Notes: a model not told the origin generated them from the letters alone. A DNA stretch of 64,000 nt from Caprella mutica (GCA_947561585.1 CANNZV010000261.1:1-64000); one strand, 5' to 3'. Shown: positions 40,901 to 50,620, counted from the stretch's first letter. Program-made: numbers and translations.

Positions 40901-42308
40901 TGTTGAATGCATATCAAGCATTCAATATATGCATCTCGTTGACCGAATTTTGGTGGTGCTGGCATGTAGAGGGCACTCTCCGCTCACCTTGGTCAGTATT
41001 TTTTGGTTACAAAAGATTTTACTCTTTATCGCTTACCAGACGGTTGCGCATTTCAGTTGTTATATGTACATCGTGCGTTAGGGTTGGAGGTGTCATTACT
41101 GGGAAGTGAGGAGTGCCGGCTTTGAAAGTTTGCAAGTGGCTGTAATTGTTTCCGCGTGAGTCTGTCTGTTTCCGCGTTAGTCTGTTTGTTTCCGCGTGAG
41201 TCTGTCTGCTTCCGCGTGAGTCTGTTTGTGTCCGAATGAATCTGTGTCTGTTTTTAGCCTGTGTCTGTTTTTAGCCTGTGTCTGTTTTTAGCCTGTGTCT
41301 GTTTTTAGCCTGTGTCTGTTTTTAGCCTGTGTCTGTGTTTAGCCTGTGTCTGTTTTTAGCCTGTGTCTGTATTTGGTCTGTGTCTGTCTTTGGTCTGTGT
41401 CTGTCTTTGGTCTTTGAGCGAACTTATCATAATATCTTTTATACATTCCAGATACATTAGAGTACTCACTGATTGTTTGTTTATAGATGATTATTGGTTT
41501 ATATTAGTTAGTACAAGATCTGGGGCTGTGTGGAGCATTAGTGGGGAAAGCGTTAATACTTGGTAAGTAGAAAAGTATAGCCGGGTAGGGTGATTACATC
41601 ATATTCGTTAGTCTAAACTCTAAGCTTGCTCTTCTGATTTAATATTGTGGAGAGTGTAAATTGTTACCTGTGCTCTATTTGGAGTCACAACTCTGGGGTG
41701 CTATTTACTTCTACCAGTCTGTATTTCGTGGTAAATTCCACCAACATGTCAGTGGAATTTTTTCCCTTTGAAAATAATATTCTGACAAAGTCGGTGGATT
41801 TTGAGTTATTAACTTATTTATTCCTATGTTACCATTAATTTTCGGTGGATAAATTGGGAAAATGTTGGTGGATCAGCCAAATTACTGGAAATTTATGGTG
41901 GATTTTTTCAGCTTTTTGAAAAAGTCGGTGGGATTTTTTGCACCAAATACAGACTGGTACTTCTATAAATATCATTCCTATATAATCAATAATCATCAAG
42001 TGTAAATAAATTTTCCTATTTCCTATATAATCATTAAGTCTAAATAAATTTAAATACCTACTGATTCACTAAGGAGAATTGTTTGCTGTATAGATTTATT
42101 TTAATCATTGTGAAGTTTTAGCATTCCAACTTAAGATGTTTATAGAGTTTAACTTTTTTAATTTTATTTTGCAGCACCACATGATCTGCAACTTGTAAAA
42201 GTCAGGAATACAGTGCGTTTCAAGATATCGTTGTGTTTTTCTTTGCCACCAAAACCCCTAGCTCCCAGAAGTCAAACTTCGCCCCGGCCCCCGAGCTTGT
42301 TGCTAACA
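40901..42308 (+). repeat. BEL/Pao 3' LTR with a MITE insertion
   Basis: 1408 bp including a 244-bp MITE at 41714-41957 and its duplicated 8 bp. Preceded by a purine tract AGGGTGAGGGA. Only about four 20-bp and seven to nine 17-bp units remain, against about 27 in the 5' LTR. Confidence 0.9.
41714..41957. mobile_element. hAT-like MITE in the 3' LTR, perfect TSD
   Basis: Ends CCAGTCTGTATTTCGTGG and CCAGTCTGTATTTGGTGC (inverted) bound 244 bp. TACTTCTA flanks both sides (41706-41713, 41958-41965). The 5' LTR has the uninterrupted site at about 36587-36594. Related fragments are at 24388 and 24593. Confidence 0.9.
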
Positions 42309-42313
42309 AGTTC

Positions 42314-42630
42314 CTACAGTCTGGCTTTGAGTCTTTCAATTGCTCAGATTGTATTTGGTGGTAAATTCCAATGATATGTCGGCAGATATTCAATTTCTCT
42401 AATAAAAATATTCCTACAATGTATAAAATATTCCCAAACTGGCATAGGTACTCAGACTCTATTCTGACTCTGTAACATCATAACATGGATGGTTTGGAGA
42501 ATTCTGGTCATTTAGACATAAATTGCCCTCAAAATAAAATCTTTGGGGACTGGCACTACTCTGACACACTTTGCAGACTGACTGGTAGATGCCACAAGAA
42601 ATAAATGAAACTATTATAATTTTTAACTAT
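42314..42630. other. Decayed sequence related to the CCAGTCTG MITEs
   Basis: CAGTCTGGC near 42320, GGTAAATTCCAATGATATGTC near 42360 and GCAGACTGACTGG near 42573 look like remains of the MITE family. No boundary is reliable. Confidence 0.3.
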
Positions 42631-42637
42631 ATAGTGA

Positions 42638-43060
42638 AAAACTCTCCGGACCACAGAACATTGAATAAGAAGAAGCTCAGATCGACTGTGTACACATGGT
42701 GCCAGGTGTACACTGTCGTAAAATTTCAACCAATCACGTCCATTGATCGCTGACGTCACTATAAACACTCTCTCGAAAACAGTTTGAGCGTGCATTCTAC
42801 CTCAGCTCATTATCTTTGCTGGGAGTCATATCTTCCTACCAAATTATGTAAACGATTATCTCTATTCTATAGCCCAGCTACTAAGCAATAATAAACTAAT
42901 CTTCTTTGCAACAAACACAAATTGACACCATTTCGGTTGTAATACGCATTCAAAATACGGACTCTGCAGAACTCAGAACTGGTGTCTGGTGAAACGAAGC
43001 CTCTGATTGGCTCTAGTTTAGGTGACGTCACTGTAAACGGCACTCAAGAGTAATATAATG
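42638..43060. promoter_or_regulatory. Two CCAAT plus CRE-like modules
   Basis: CCAAT at 42730-42734 precedes TGACGTCACTATAAAC at 42751; an inverted CCAAT (ATTGG, 43006-43010) precedes TGACGTCACTGTAAAC at 43023. The pairing of a CCAAT box with a full CRE, twice, resembles promoter modules. Bases 42645-42680 also match the region near 50470-50510 upstream of the I-clade LINE, inverted. No transcript start can be assigned. Confidence 0.3.
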
Positions 43061-43840
43061 GGATCTACACTTCTTCTTCTATTCTTCTTCTTTCTTCTTC
43101 TTTGCAGGGTTTTTTCGGAGATTGGACTGCAGTCATCCGCTGTCCGTGCCTCCTGAAAATTCAATAGCAGTTAGTTTCAATAAAGACATTAAAAATAATT
43201 TATTGATGGTCTATTTTTATTTCACATATAGCTACTCAAAATTTCTCAATATAATTCCCACTGTTAGTTTGTTAATACTATATAGGCCAGTGTTAGACTA
43301 ATTGAAAATTGGGATTGGACCAAGAGGCATCAATTGTGCTCAATATTGAGATCCTTACAGAGGGTCCAAGCTCCTGTTTCGGGCGAGGGGAAAATAGTGA
43401 AACACCACAATCTGGGTGTGCAACATCCCTCCAGGAGCTTAAGTGTTTCCTGCAAGGATATGGGGACCCACCTAACCCCTCAAAGTGTACTCTTCAGTTT
43501 TTTTTTTTAGATCTTAGGAGTACTTATTTAGCTAGACTATTTAGTCTTCTTGAATCTTCCCCAGTTAAAGAAATGAAATAATTTTAGTTTCAATTAAAAA
43601 TTTAGTTAGTCCCCCAACTATATAGTAATGATCTTCTTTACGTTGTTTTGTCTGCTTCTGCAGACCAAGGAGTCTATGGATGTCACTTGCTGTGCTTCCG
43701 TCACTCCTGAAATTACAAAATAAACATTAGCATCATATAATTACTTAATTGCAGTTTAGTGGTTAGAAATTCCCAGTTAGTAACATCTATCTAATCATGC
43801 CCTATCACATGTATTCCATGTTTCAGATTGCACTTTAATC
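43061..43840. other. Unresolved sequence with splice-like motifs
   Basis: On the minus strand, TTTTCAG|GAGGCACGGACAGC near 43155 and AATTTCAG|GAGTGACGGAAGC near 43710 look like acceptors before related short open stretches. A third, similar site is near 50305. They may be fragments of a repeated exon; the product is unknown. The 90-codon plus frame at 43309-43581 is not recognised. Confidence 0.25.
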
Positions 43841-43867
43841 AAGGTACAACTGTCTTACAGAGGAGGT

Positions 43868-43898
43868 GGAAGATTCCCCTCCCTCGAAGGAATCTTCC
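43868..43898 (-). other. Perfect 10-bp stem in the LINE 3' untranslated region
   Basis: GGAAGATTCC and GGAATCTTCC pair around an 11-base loop, about 300 bp beyond the ORF2 stop. It may be a 3' recognition hairpin for the RT, but that is inference. Confidence 0.5.
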
Positions 43899-44198
43899 TT
43901 TGGACTTTTCACTGTAAGGCACTTCAGCCTGTACTTCTTCCACCAACATTGTTATTTATATTATGTAGTAGATGGTACAGAAAAATTTAATAAACTTTAA
44001 TAGCTACAACATATGCTAATAATCTTAAAGCTATTTACATATAGATCCTTATAATATTCCTACATAGATTTATATTCCTACCTACTTTTAACAATGGGCA
44101 ATTATTTTCCTACCTAGTCCTAATATTACAATTGCTATTAGATTACACATATTCCAAAGTTTTAGAAGTACTTTTTGGCTTTCTCTGACATTTATTTT

Positions 44199-47100
44199 CT
44201 AGATTATTGTTAATTTATTTGTATTAGTGATATATTTTGTTAAATATCCCACTATTTTTTTATGAATGCTGATTTTAATTTTATCATTATATCCCAGTAT
44301 AGCTTTTGGATCTACAGGTACAACTCCTAGTGCTGCTACATTCCCAAAGAATTCTACTCTTTCATTACTATATTCTCTACAATGTAGCAGATAATGCTCC
44401 AAGGATTCAGGCACCTGACATGTCTCACACAAAGGTGAGTCAGTCATGGAGAATCTATGTAAATATTGGTTGAGACCTGCATGCCCCAATCTCAACCGAT
44501 TCACACAAATCTGTGCCCTCCTTGGATTTATCTTACATTTCTTGACACTTCTGACATGGGGATATATCAGTGCAGTAAAGGCTCCACTACCATTTATGTT
44601 GACTTGCTCATGCCATTTATTGTTCCAATGCTCCATCACTCCATTCTTTAACATGCTTATCATCTCATCAAGAGATAGAGGCATTTGGACAATTTCCCTA
44701 TTTTTGTGGCCAAGGTTGGCAGCAATATCAGCTATTTCATTACCTTTAATTAGAGCATGAGCCTTTACCCACTGTATATTTACTCTTTTATTTGCATTAC
44801 ATTTCACCAGCTCACACTGGGTCCTTCTTACTAGATCCTCAGTGATGTTACCATTTTGTAGAGATAAAACTGCACTTTGTGAATCTGTATAAATTACATA
44901 GAATGAATACTCATCTTCACTGTGATTTATGTAAATTAATGCTTGGTATATAGCAAACATTTCAGCAGTATAAACAGATTGCGAATTTTGTAGTTTGAAG
45001 GTCTTTATTACACTTTTATTGCTGATATATATTGCACATGCAGTTGATATAGGATCATAGTTCTTGGAACCATCAGTATATATTTTGACAGCATTTTTAT
45101 ATTTATTATTATTCATTTCTTCAAATTGTTCTTTATGTGATTTTCCTTCATTGTTCATCATGTATATATAGCAATATTCTTTCAAATTGACCCAAGGGGG
45201 GAGATCTGAATATAAACCTACTGGGGTTCTTTTCCATGTATTTATTCCACATTGTCTCATGTCTTCAATTATGTTTTTCATGAATGACTTCTTTACACTT
45301 GTTGTCATCAATTCTCTATCAGTTATTTCTAGTGTTTTGACAGTGTTATCATTTTCAGGTTTGTACAGGAGTTTCAAGAAGTTTTTGCATTTAAGGAACT
45401 TCCTTCTGATGCTGAGAGGAGGAACTTGCGATAGGATTTCCAACGATGTAATAGGGGATGACTTACGAGCTCCCAAGATCAGTCTGAGAGCTCTATTCTG
45501 CAGCATATCCAGTTTATGCAAATGGCTTTTCGCTGCATTATCATATATCATACATCCATAATCCAACTTACTTCTGACGTATGCTACATAAAACATCCTC
45601 ATGATATGTTGGTCTGCACCCCAGTAAGTGGAGGACAATGCTTTCATCATGTCTAACCTCTTTCTTATATCCAGAGTTAGATACTCTACATGATTTTTGA
45701 ATGTAAGTCTAGGGGAGTCAAGGATGACTCCTAACAGTCTTTGTTTCTGGTTATTGGACAAAACAGATTCTTTTATTCTTAATATAATGTCACTTTTCTT
45801 ATTGGAATATACCTGCATTGAACATTTTTGAGGGTTCATAATAAAACCCCAGTTTTCACACCACGTTGTGAAATCATGTAGGTATGCTTGCATCTGTTCT
45901 TTTGCCATTTCAATATTTGTGTTAGTTACTGATAATGTTATATCATCAGCATAGCAGTATATAGAGATATTCTGGTGTGTAGGCATATCCGATATCATAA
46001 TGTTAAAGAGGGATGGACTAAGTACGGATCCTTGAGGAATCCCCTCTTCACTCCCTAGGGTGTCTGAGAGCTCACTTCCTACTCTAACTTGAAATGTTCT
46101 ATTTTGCAGGTAATTTTCAATCCATTTAAATAATAAATTTGGCATTTTCATGTGTTTCATTTTATATATTAATCCTTTGTGCCATATCTTGTCATATGCA
46201 CCTTGTAGATCAATATAAACTACAATAGTTGATGCTTTTATTTCTAAACCCTTTCTTATCTTTTGTTCAAGTCTTAATAGGATGTCTGTAGTTGACATTC
46301 CTCTGCGAAATCCGCAGAGAAAATTTGGGAGTTTATTATTAATTTCCATCCAATATTGCAATCGTTGATTCACTATTTTCTCCATAAGTTTTCCAAGGGT
46401 GTTTAGTAACGTTATTTGCCGATATGAGTTTAAACAGGATTCATCTTTTGATGGCTTTAAAATGGGGATTGTTATTCCATGCTTCCAGGAAGGTGGAATT
46501 GAGGCTGTGGCCAAACTGACATTGAATAAATATATGATGTCTTCTAGTGTTGAGTCCTTGATCATTTGTAAGAATTTGTTATTGATCATATCATTCCCTG
46601 GTGATGTGTGTTTCAATTTAGTTATCATTGTTTTAATTTCTTCCTTCTCTATATCTCTATCTGTGATCAAGTTTGTGGCATTTGGTTCTCTCATCACAAC
46701 TTCATAGTTTGCAGGTTCTCTATGGACTCCTGGTACATTGTTCTCTATTATGTATTTTCCCATGGCATCTGCTTTCCCTTTGTTATCAGTTATTGGGATA
46801 TTATTAAGTTTTAATTGAAAAGTGGGTGATCGATACCTTCCCTTTATCTTGGTTATTTTTTGCCACACTTGAGATATTGGCGTTTCTGCTTTCAAAGAGC
46901 TTATATATGATCTCCATGATTCTTTCTTTTTCTTTTTTATATGATACTTTGCTTCAGCTGTTACTTTTCGTAGTTTCTTTAAGTTTTCTTCTGTTGGATG
47001 ACGCTCAAGCATTTTTCTTGCCATCTGTCTCCTTTTGATTAGTTCTTTACATTCATTGTCCCACCAAGGGGTGTATTTTTTTAATTGCATCTTCCCACTA

Positions 47101-47960
47101 GTTTGTTTAATCTTTAAATGTGAAGCATGGTTTATTCTGTCAACAATTTCTTTGTTCATTGTTTCTACATCATTTGGTTTAGTTATATATGATTCTGGAA
47201 TTTGTTTTGCCCATCCCACCCAATCTACATCTTTCAATATCCATCTCTTAGGGTTGCTTGACAGGCATCTCATTGGGCTCAACTGGATAGTTACTGTTAT
47301 CGGACAGTGATCACTACCAACATCCTCTTCCCTTGTAAATGAGTAACCAGGTACTAGATTTGGAGATGCAAATATCAAATCTAAGCACGATAAGCTTCCA
47401 GTTCTGTAGTCAACATAGGTAGCAATATCTGTATCATTCAGCAACAAAAAGAATTCATCTAGTAATAGCTCACTAATTGCTCTGCCTGTACTATTACTGG
47501 CAGAGTGGAACTTTCCATCTAATTCAGGTGCATGAGCATTAAAGTCTCCAGTTATTAGGAAAGATGGTCCTAATTGTCTTATATAATGCGCAATTTCAAA
47601 TTTTGATATATTCATATTTGGATTATATACATTTAAAACATATATCCAATTATTATTTCCCATATATATTTTTATAACCATGCATTCCATGACACCACCA
47701 ACATATTCATTTAAAGCAACTCTTTCAGCATGCAATTCATTATTTACAATTATACCTACACCACCACCAACTCTATTTAGCCTATGTTGCCAAAAACCTT
47801 TATAATTAGGGATGTTTGGCTCCCTAGAAGGTATGAGCCAAGTTTCTGTGAAACAAAAAATATCTGGAACTAAACTGGAACATAAATTTTTAACCTCTTG
47901 CAATTTGCTTGCAAGTCCTCTACAGTTTAATAGAGAGCATGTAAAATTAGTTAGTGTCAT
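44199..47960 (-). CDS. I-clade LINE ORF2: endonuclease, reverse transcriptase, RNase H
   Basis: An uninterrupted frame of 1253 codons. The AP-type endonuclease spans about residues 1-225, with LNCRGLASK, FTETWL, ITGDFNAH (about 135) and SDHCPI (about 217). The RT includes YRQITLLNTLGKLMEKI, VVYIDLQGAYDKIWHKG, GIPQGSVLSP and YADD near 669. RNase H starts at IYTDGSKN (about 960) with YTAEMFA, YTDSQSA and GNEIAD (about 1070), so all acidic catalytic positions are present. A C-terminal CCHC-like finger (CETC...HYLLHC) lies near 1175. Endonuclease, RT and RNase H in this order define the I group. ORF2 begins ten bases after the ORF1 stop, suggesting reinitiation. All catalytic motifs look intact, so this copy could be recent. 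Confidence 0.93.
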   Translation of the reverse strand: MTLTNFTCSLLNCRGLASKLQEVKNLCSSLVPDIFCFTETWLIPSREPNIPNYKGFWQHRLNRVGGGVGIIVNNELHAERVALNEYVGGVMECMVIKIYMGNNNWIYVLNVYNPNMNISKFEIAHYIRQLGPSFLITGDFNAHAPELDGKFHSASNSTGRAISELLLDEFFLLLNDTDIATYVDYRTGSLSCLDLIFASPNLVPGYSFTREEDVGSDHCPITVTIQLSPMRCLSSNPKRWILKDVDWVGWAKQIPESYITKPNDVETMNKEIVDRINHASHLKIKQTSGKMQLKKYTPWWDNECKELIKRRQMARKMLERHPTEENLKKLRKVTAEAKYHIKKKKKESWRSYISSLKAETPISQVWQKITKIKGRYRSPTFQLKLNNIPITDNKGKADAMGKYIIENNVPGVHREPANYEVVMREPNATNLITDRDIEKEEIKTMITKLKHTSPGNDMINNKFLQMIKDSTLEDIIYLFNVSLATASIPPSWKHGITIPILKPSKDESCLNSYRQITLLNTLGKLMEKIVNQRLQYWMEINNKLPNFLCGFRRGMSTTDILLRLEQKIRKGLEIKASTIVVYIDLQGAYDKIWHKGLIYKMKHMKMPNLLFKWIENYLQNRTFQVRVGSELSDTLGSEEGIPQGSVLSPSLFNIMISDMPTHQNISIYCYADDITLSVTNTNIEMAKEQMQAYLHDFTTWCENWGFIMNPQKCSMQVYSNKKSDIILRIKESVLSNNQKQRLLGVILDSPRLTFKNHVEYLTLDIRKRLDMMKALSSTYWGADQHIMRMFYVAYVRSKLDYGCMIYDNAAKSHLHKLDMLQNRALRLILGARKSSPITSLEILSQVPPLSIRRKFLKCKNFLKLLYKPENDNTVKTLEITDRELMTTSVKKSFMKNIIEDMRQCGINTWKRTPVGLYSDLPPWVNLKEYCYIYMMNNEGKSHKEQFEEMNNNKYKNAVKIYTDGSKNYDPISTACAIYISNKSVIKTFKLQNSQSVYTAEMFAIYQALIYINHSEDEYSFYVIYTDSQSAVLSLQNGNITEDLVRRTQCELVKCNANKRVNIQWVKAHALIKGNEIADIAANLGHKNREIVQMPLSLDEMISMLKNGVMEHWNNKWHEQVNINGSGAFTALIYPHVRSVKKCKINPRRAQICVNRLRLGHAGLNQYLHRFSMTDSPLCETCQVPESLEHYLLHCREYSNERVEFFGNVAALGVVPVDPKAILGYNDKIKISIHKKIVGYLTKYITNTNKLTII

Positions 47961-47970
47961 GTTGTTATGG

Positions 47971-49431
47971 TTATTTTTTTCTATTTTTCTTTTTGTTTCT
48001 TGACTTTTTCTTAGAGTTATTGTTCACTTCTTGATGTGATCTTAAGAATTGTCTGCTTCCTGGATTAGACTGTTTGTCTTCCCATGCTTTTTCACTAGAT
48101 GTGTCAGACAGAACCCCATCTTCCATACTTTCATCTTCAGTTTCTGTTGTTTCTGGAGCTGTCTGTGAATGAGGAATTGTTACACCAAATGATTTCTGTA
48201 CAGCTCCTTTTATCATTTGTCGTCTAACTTTATTGTTCTCATTAAATATATTGTGACTTAATATTTCTAATAGACATTGTGCTAGTTTATCTATGGTTAT
48301 TTCATTTTCAACTTTGTTAACTTTGACCAGTCCGCTGTTTTCTGTTTGGGTACTGGCATCTTTGAATTGGGTCACAGAGTTCTCTTTTGCATAATTCCTT
48401 TCATGTCTTGGTTGGCTGACTTTGTTCCTGTTTACCATCATTGCATAGGTATTATTGTATGTAACTGGCTGTGTTACATGCTCTGTATCTTGTCTAATAC
48501 TTCTCTCAGCTCTCTGTAGTGGAAGTTTTGGGAAGGAGGCATTAGAGTATGAATTACTTATTTGAAATCTATTCTTTTCTTGTGACTTCTTTTTTTCAAA
48601 ATTATTTGCTTCCTCCATGAATTTACATTTACGAGAATTAGCCGGATGATCCCCACGGCAGTTTGCACAGCATATTGCAGTTTTATCAGGGCACTCTTTA
48701 TGTGAATGTTGCCCAGCACAAATTATGCATCTGACACTACTAGCTTTACAGCTACCAGAGACATGTCCTAGTCTTTGGCATCTGAAACATTGGATGGGGT
48801 TAGGGATAAATGGTCTGCAGAAGTATGAAAAGTGGAATATCTTTACCATTCTTGGTAAATTTGGAGAGTTGAAGGTTAACTTAACAGATTCAGATGGTAT
48901 TCTATTTCCATTACCAACACTTCTCATTAATCTTTCTACCTTGATGACCTCTGCTTCAGTATTAGTTTTTATTTCAGTTTCCAAATCAATTACCTCATCT
49001 GAACTTATTGGTCCCACCACACCTATCGAGCATGATTCACTCACTGGAGGGTAACATTTTACTTTCCAACTTCCAATGTTTGTAACTCCAAACAGATTAT
49101 GTAACTGTATGTCATCATACTTCTGCATTTCCACAACCAAAATCCCTTTTGGGAAATTGGTTCTCATATCTTTGATGTCTGCCTTCCCAAAATTTGTTTT
49201 ATGAAACTCATATGTAAATTTTGATGGACTTTTCATCATAACCCTAATATTTTCTTCTGGTTTTATGAGAACTATTCGTCCTTCACCAGCACTGGACATT
49301 GTCAGGTTAGCTTGAGCAGTTTGTACTTTTTTAAGTATATTTCCATAATTAGAGTTGAACCTGGATTTACCTATTATAGGAGAACTGGATATCTCCTCAT
49401 TAGCGTCACTCATATTATTGTCTTGATCCAT
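47971..49431 (-). CDS. I-clade LINE ORF1: nucleic-acid-binding protein with three zinc knuckles
   Basis: 486 codons from the ATG at 49431. The middle region (about residues 60-200) fits the RRM-like part of I-type ORF1 proteins. Three cysteine knuckles follow at about 212-267: CFRCQRLGHVSGSC, CIICAGQHSHKEC and CCANCRGDHPANSRKC. The C-terminus is strongly basic (KKKSRNKKKNRKK). The frame is also open, without a Met, for about 190 bases upstream of this ATG, so the true N-terminus may be longer. ORF2 follows after ten bases. Confidence 0.9.
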   Translation of the reverse strand: MDQDNNMSDANEEISSSPIIGKSRFNSNYGNILKKVQTAQANLTMSSAGEGRIVLIKPEENIRVMMKSPSKFTYEFHKTNFGKADIKDMRTNFPKGILVVEMQKYDDIQLHNLFGVTNIGSWKVKCYPPVSESCSIGVVGPISSDEVIDLETEIKTNTEAEVIKVERLMRSVGNGNRIPSESVKLTFNSPNLPRMVKIFHFSYFCRPFIPNPIQCFRCQRLGHVSGSCKASSVRCIICAGQHSHKECPDKTAICCANCRGDHPANSRKCKFMEEANNFEKKKSQEKNRFQISNSYSNASFPKLPLQRAERSIRQDTEHVTQPVTYNNTYAMMVNRNKVSQPRHERNYAKENSVTQFKDASTQTENSGLVKVNKVENEITIDKLAQCLLEILSHNIFNENNKVRRQMIKGAVQKSFGVTIPHSQTAPETTETEDESMEDGVLSDTSSEKAWEDKQSNPGSRQFLRSHQEVNNNSKKKSRNKKKNRKK

Positions 49432-49622
49432 GATTTCATATTCATATTGCTGTCTATTACCTTTATTCTCTGTCTGGTATCTTTTATTTGGTCTTTCAAT
49501 GTTTTCATTGTTGTTACTATATCCCTCTCCGTGGAAAGGATTACTTTGAGCATCTCTTTCTTCTTCAGGTAGAGATCTTTTAGTACTTGTTCCAACAGCT
49601 CCAGAGTGGAATAATAACTCAT
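49410..49622 (-). CDS. Small coiled-coil frame overlapping the LINE ORF1 start
   Basis: About 70 codons, MSYYSTLELLEQVLKDLYL then KKKEMLKVILSTERDIVTTM, with heptad-like leucine/isoleucine spacing suggesting a coiled coil. It overlaps the first 22 bases of ORF1 in another frame. I-type ORF1 proteins can have N-terminal helices, so this may be an ORF1 extension needing a frameshift, a separate ORF, or a broken remnant. Confidence 0.45.
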   Translation of the reverse strand: MSYYSTLELLEQVLKDLYLKKKEMLKVILSTERDIVTTMKTLKDQIKDTRQRIKVIDSNMNMKSWIKTII

Positions 49623-49648
49623 TTCAGATTGACTAGTAACTCTGTTAG

Positions 49649-49831
49649 CAATTTAAAATGAACAAAAATTACTCATTTTAACCCTAAAAAATGCAGAAAT
49701 CAGTAAATTATTTTAAAAATTTCAACTCCGCAGTGAAAACTAATGTAAAAGAAGTCATTTATGCTTCACAATTGGGCTTGTTGTGATGATAAACATCACT
49801 AATGGGAATGCTGCCATGAAGTCAAGTTAGG
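49649..49831 (-). mobile_element. 183-bp insertion in the LINE 5' coding region
   Basis: AGTAACTCTGTTAG occurs at 49635-49648 and 49832-49845, bounding 183 bp with several stops. On the minus strand both copies translate as NRVT in the frames before and after, so removal of the insert would let the upstream frame continue into the coiled-coil frame. A 14-bp duplication of this kind fits a SINE or LINE-mediated insertion. The insert has no recognisable family. Confidence 0.5.
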
Positions 49832-50119
49832 AGTAACTCTGTTAGAATTTATGTTTTCCAGTCTGGCAACAGCTTTATCCAGTTCATTGAGGACCACTAT
49901 TTGGCTTAAAGGAATATCCTGAGTAGCAGGTAATTGGGATGAATATGAAGTATCAGATAATTGGGTACTATTATTGTGCATTCTTAAAATCTCTTCAGTA
50001 GCTGGAAATACATTAGAATAACTTGTTTCTGAAAACTGTGTTTCTGGTATTTCTTGTTGATCTGGTGGTTTGTCAGAGTAAGTTACTTCTTCTTTCTCTC
50101 TACTTTGAGTTTGATCCAT
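49799..50119 (-). CDS. Upstream LINE frame (possible ORF1 N-terminus)
   Basis: 106 codons starting MDQTQSREKEEVTYSDKPPD. It contains two similar blocks, TQFSETSYSNVFPATEEI and TQLSDTSYSSQLPATQDI, then a helical IVVLNELDKAVARLENINSN before entering the 183-bp insertion, where it stops. The internal duplication and composition suggest a real protein rather than chance. Confidence 0.5.
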   Translation of the reverse strand: MDQTQSREKEEVTYSDKPPDQQEIPETQFSETSYSNVFPATEEILRMHNNSTQLSDTSYSSQLPATQDIPLSQIVVLNELDKAVARLENINSNRVTPNLTSWQHSH

Positions 50120-50558
50120 GTTCAGTTGGGTCTTCTAACTACCTGGTAGTTGGACAGGATAGTGACTTCCTGTTTTTTTTTTGTAGCAGATCGGAATGTT
50201 GATAGTAGGTATTACACAAAAATTTTAGTTACTTATCTTACCTTATTCTGTTGTGAGTCTGGTTTACCAGTGATCCAATCGCGAGCGTCACACGTCTGTT
50301 CCCTAAAAATTCGGCAGCAAAAAAACGAGCAGACATTTATTCTGAGCAGTCCCGGTTACTGCTATCAAGTTTTATGATCAAAAACTCCTGTCTTACTCTT
50401 ATCTGTAACAATTTAACCAATCCAGTAAAACATCTTCGATCCTATAGTAATGATTTGAAGGCTTCTTCTATTCAATGTTCTGTGCTCCGGACTCTCACCG
50501 AAAAATTGCGTTTCTCCTAAATGGCGGAATAAATGATAGTGATTTAGATCTTAGATTA

Positions 50559-50620
50559 GGGTAAGTTCCGAATTATCGGACGGTTCCACATTTTTGATCA
50601 TATCAGAAAAAGTAGGCCTA
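50559..50620. mobile_element. MITE of the GGGTAAGTT family, left end
   Basis: GGGTAAGTTCCGAATTATCG followed by GACGGTTCCACATTTTTGAT, nearly identical to the start of the copy at 10962. Confidence 0.5.

Larger units (their letters stand above)
35557..42308 (+). mobile_element. BEL/Pao LTR retrotransposon, internally deleted
   Basis: Two LTRs (35557-36909 and 40901-42308) begin TGTTGAATGCAT and end GCTTGTTGCTAACA. The flanking AGTTC at 35552-35556 and 42309-42313 is a perfect 5-bp target duplication. Between them lies a degenerate plus-strand gag ending in zinc fingers, joined directly to the C-terminal DUF5641-type domain of BEL/Pao integrase. Protease, RT, RNase H and integrase core are absent. 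Frameshifts, two in-frame stops and a transposon in gag show that this copy is non-functional. Confidence 0.9.

Noticed and set aside
44446..49054. Several plus-strand frames of 60-124 codons
   Set aside because: Antisense shadows of the LINE ORF1 and ORF2.
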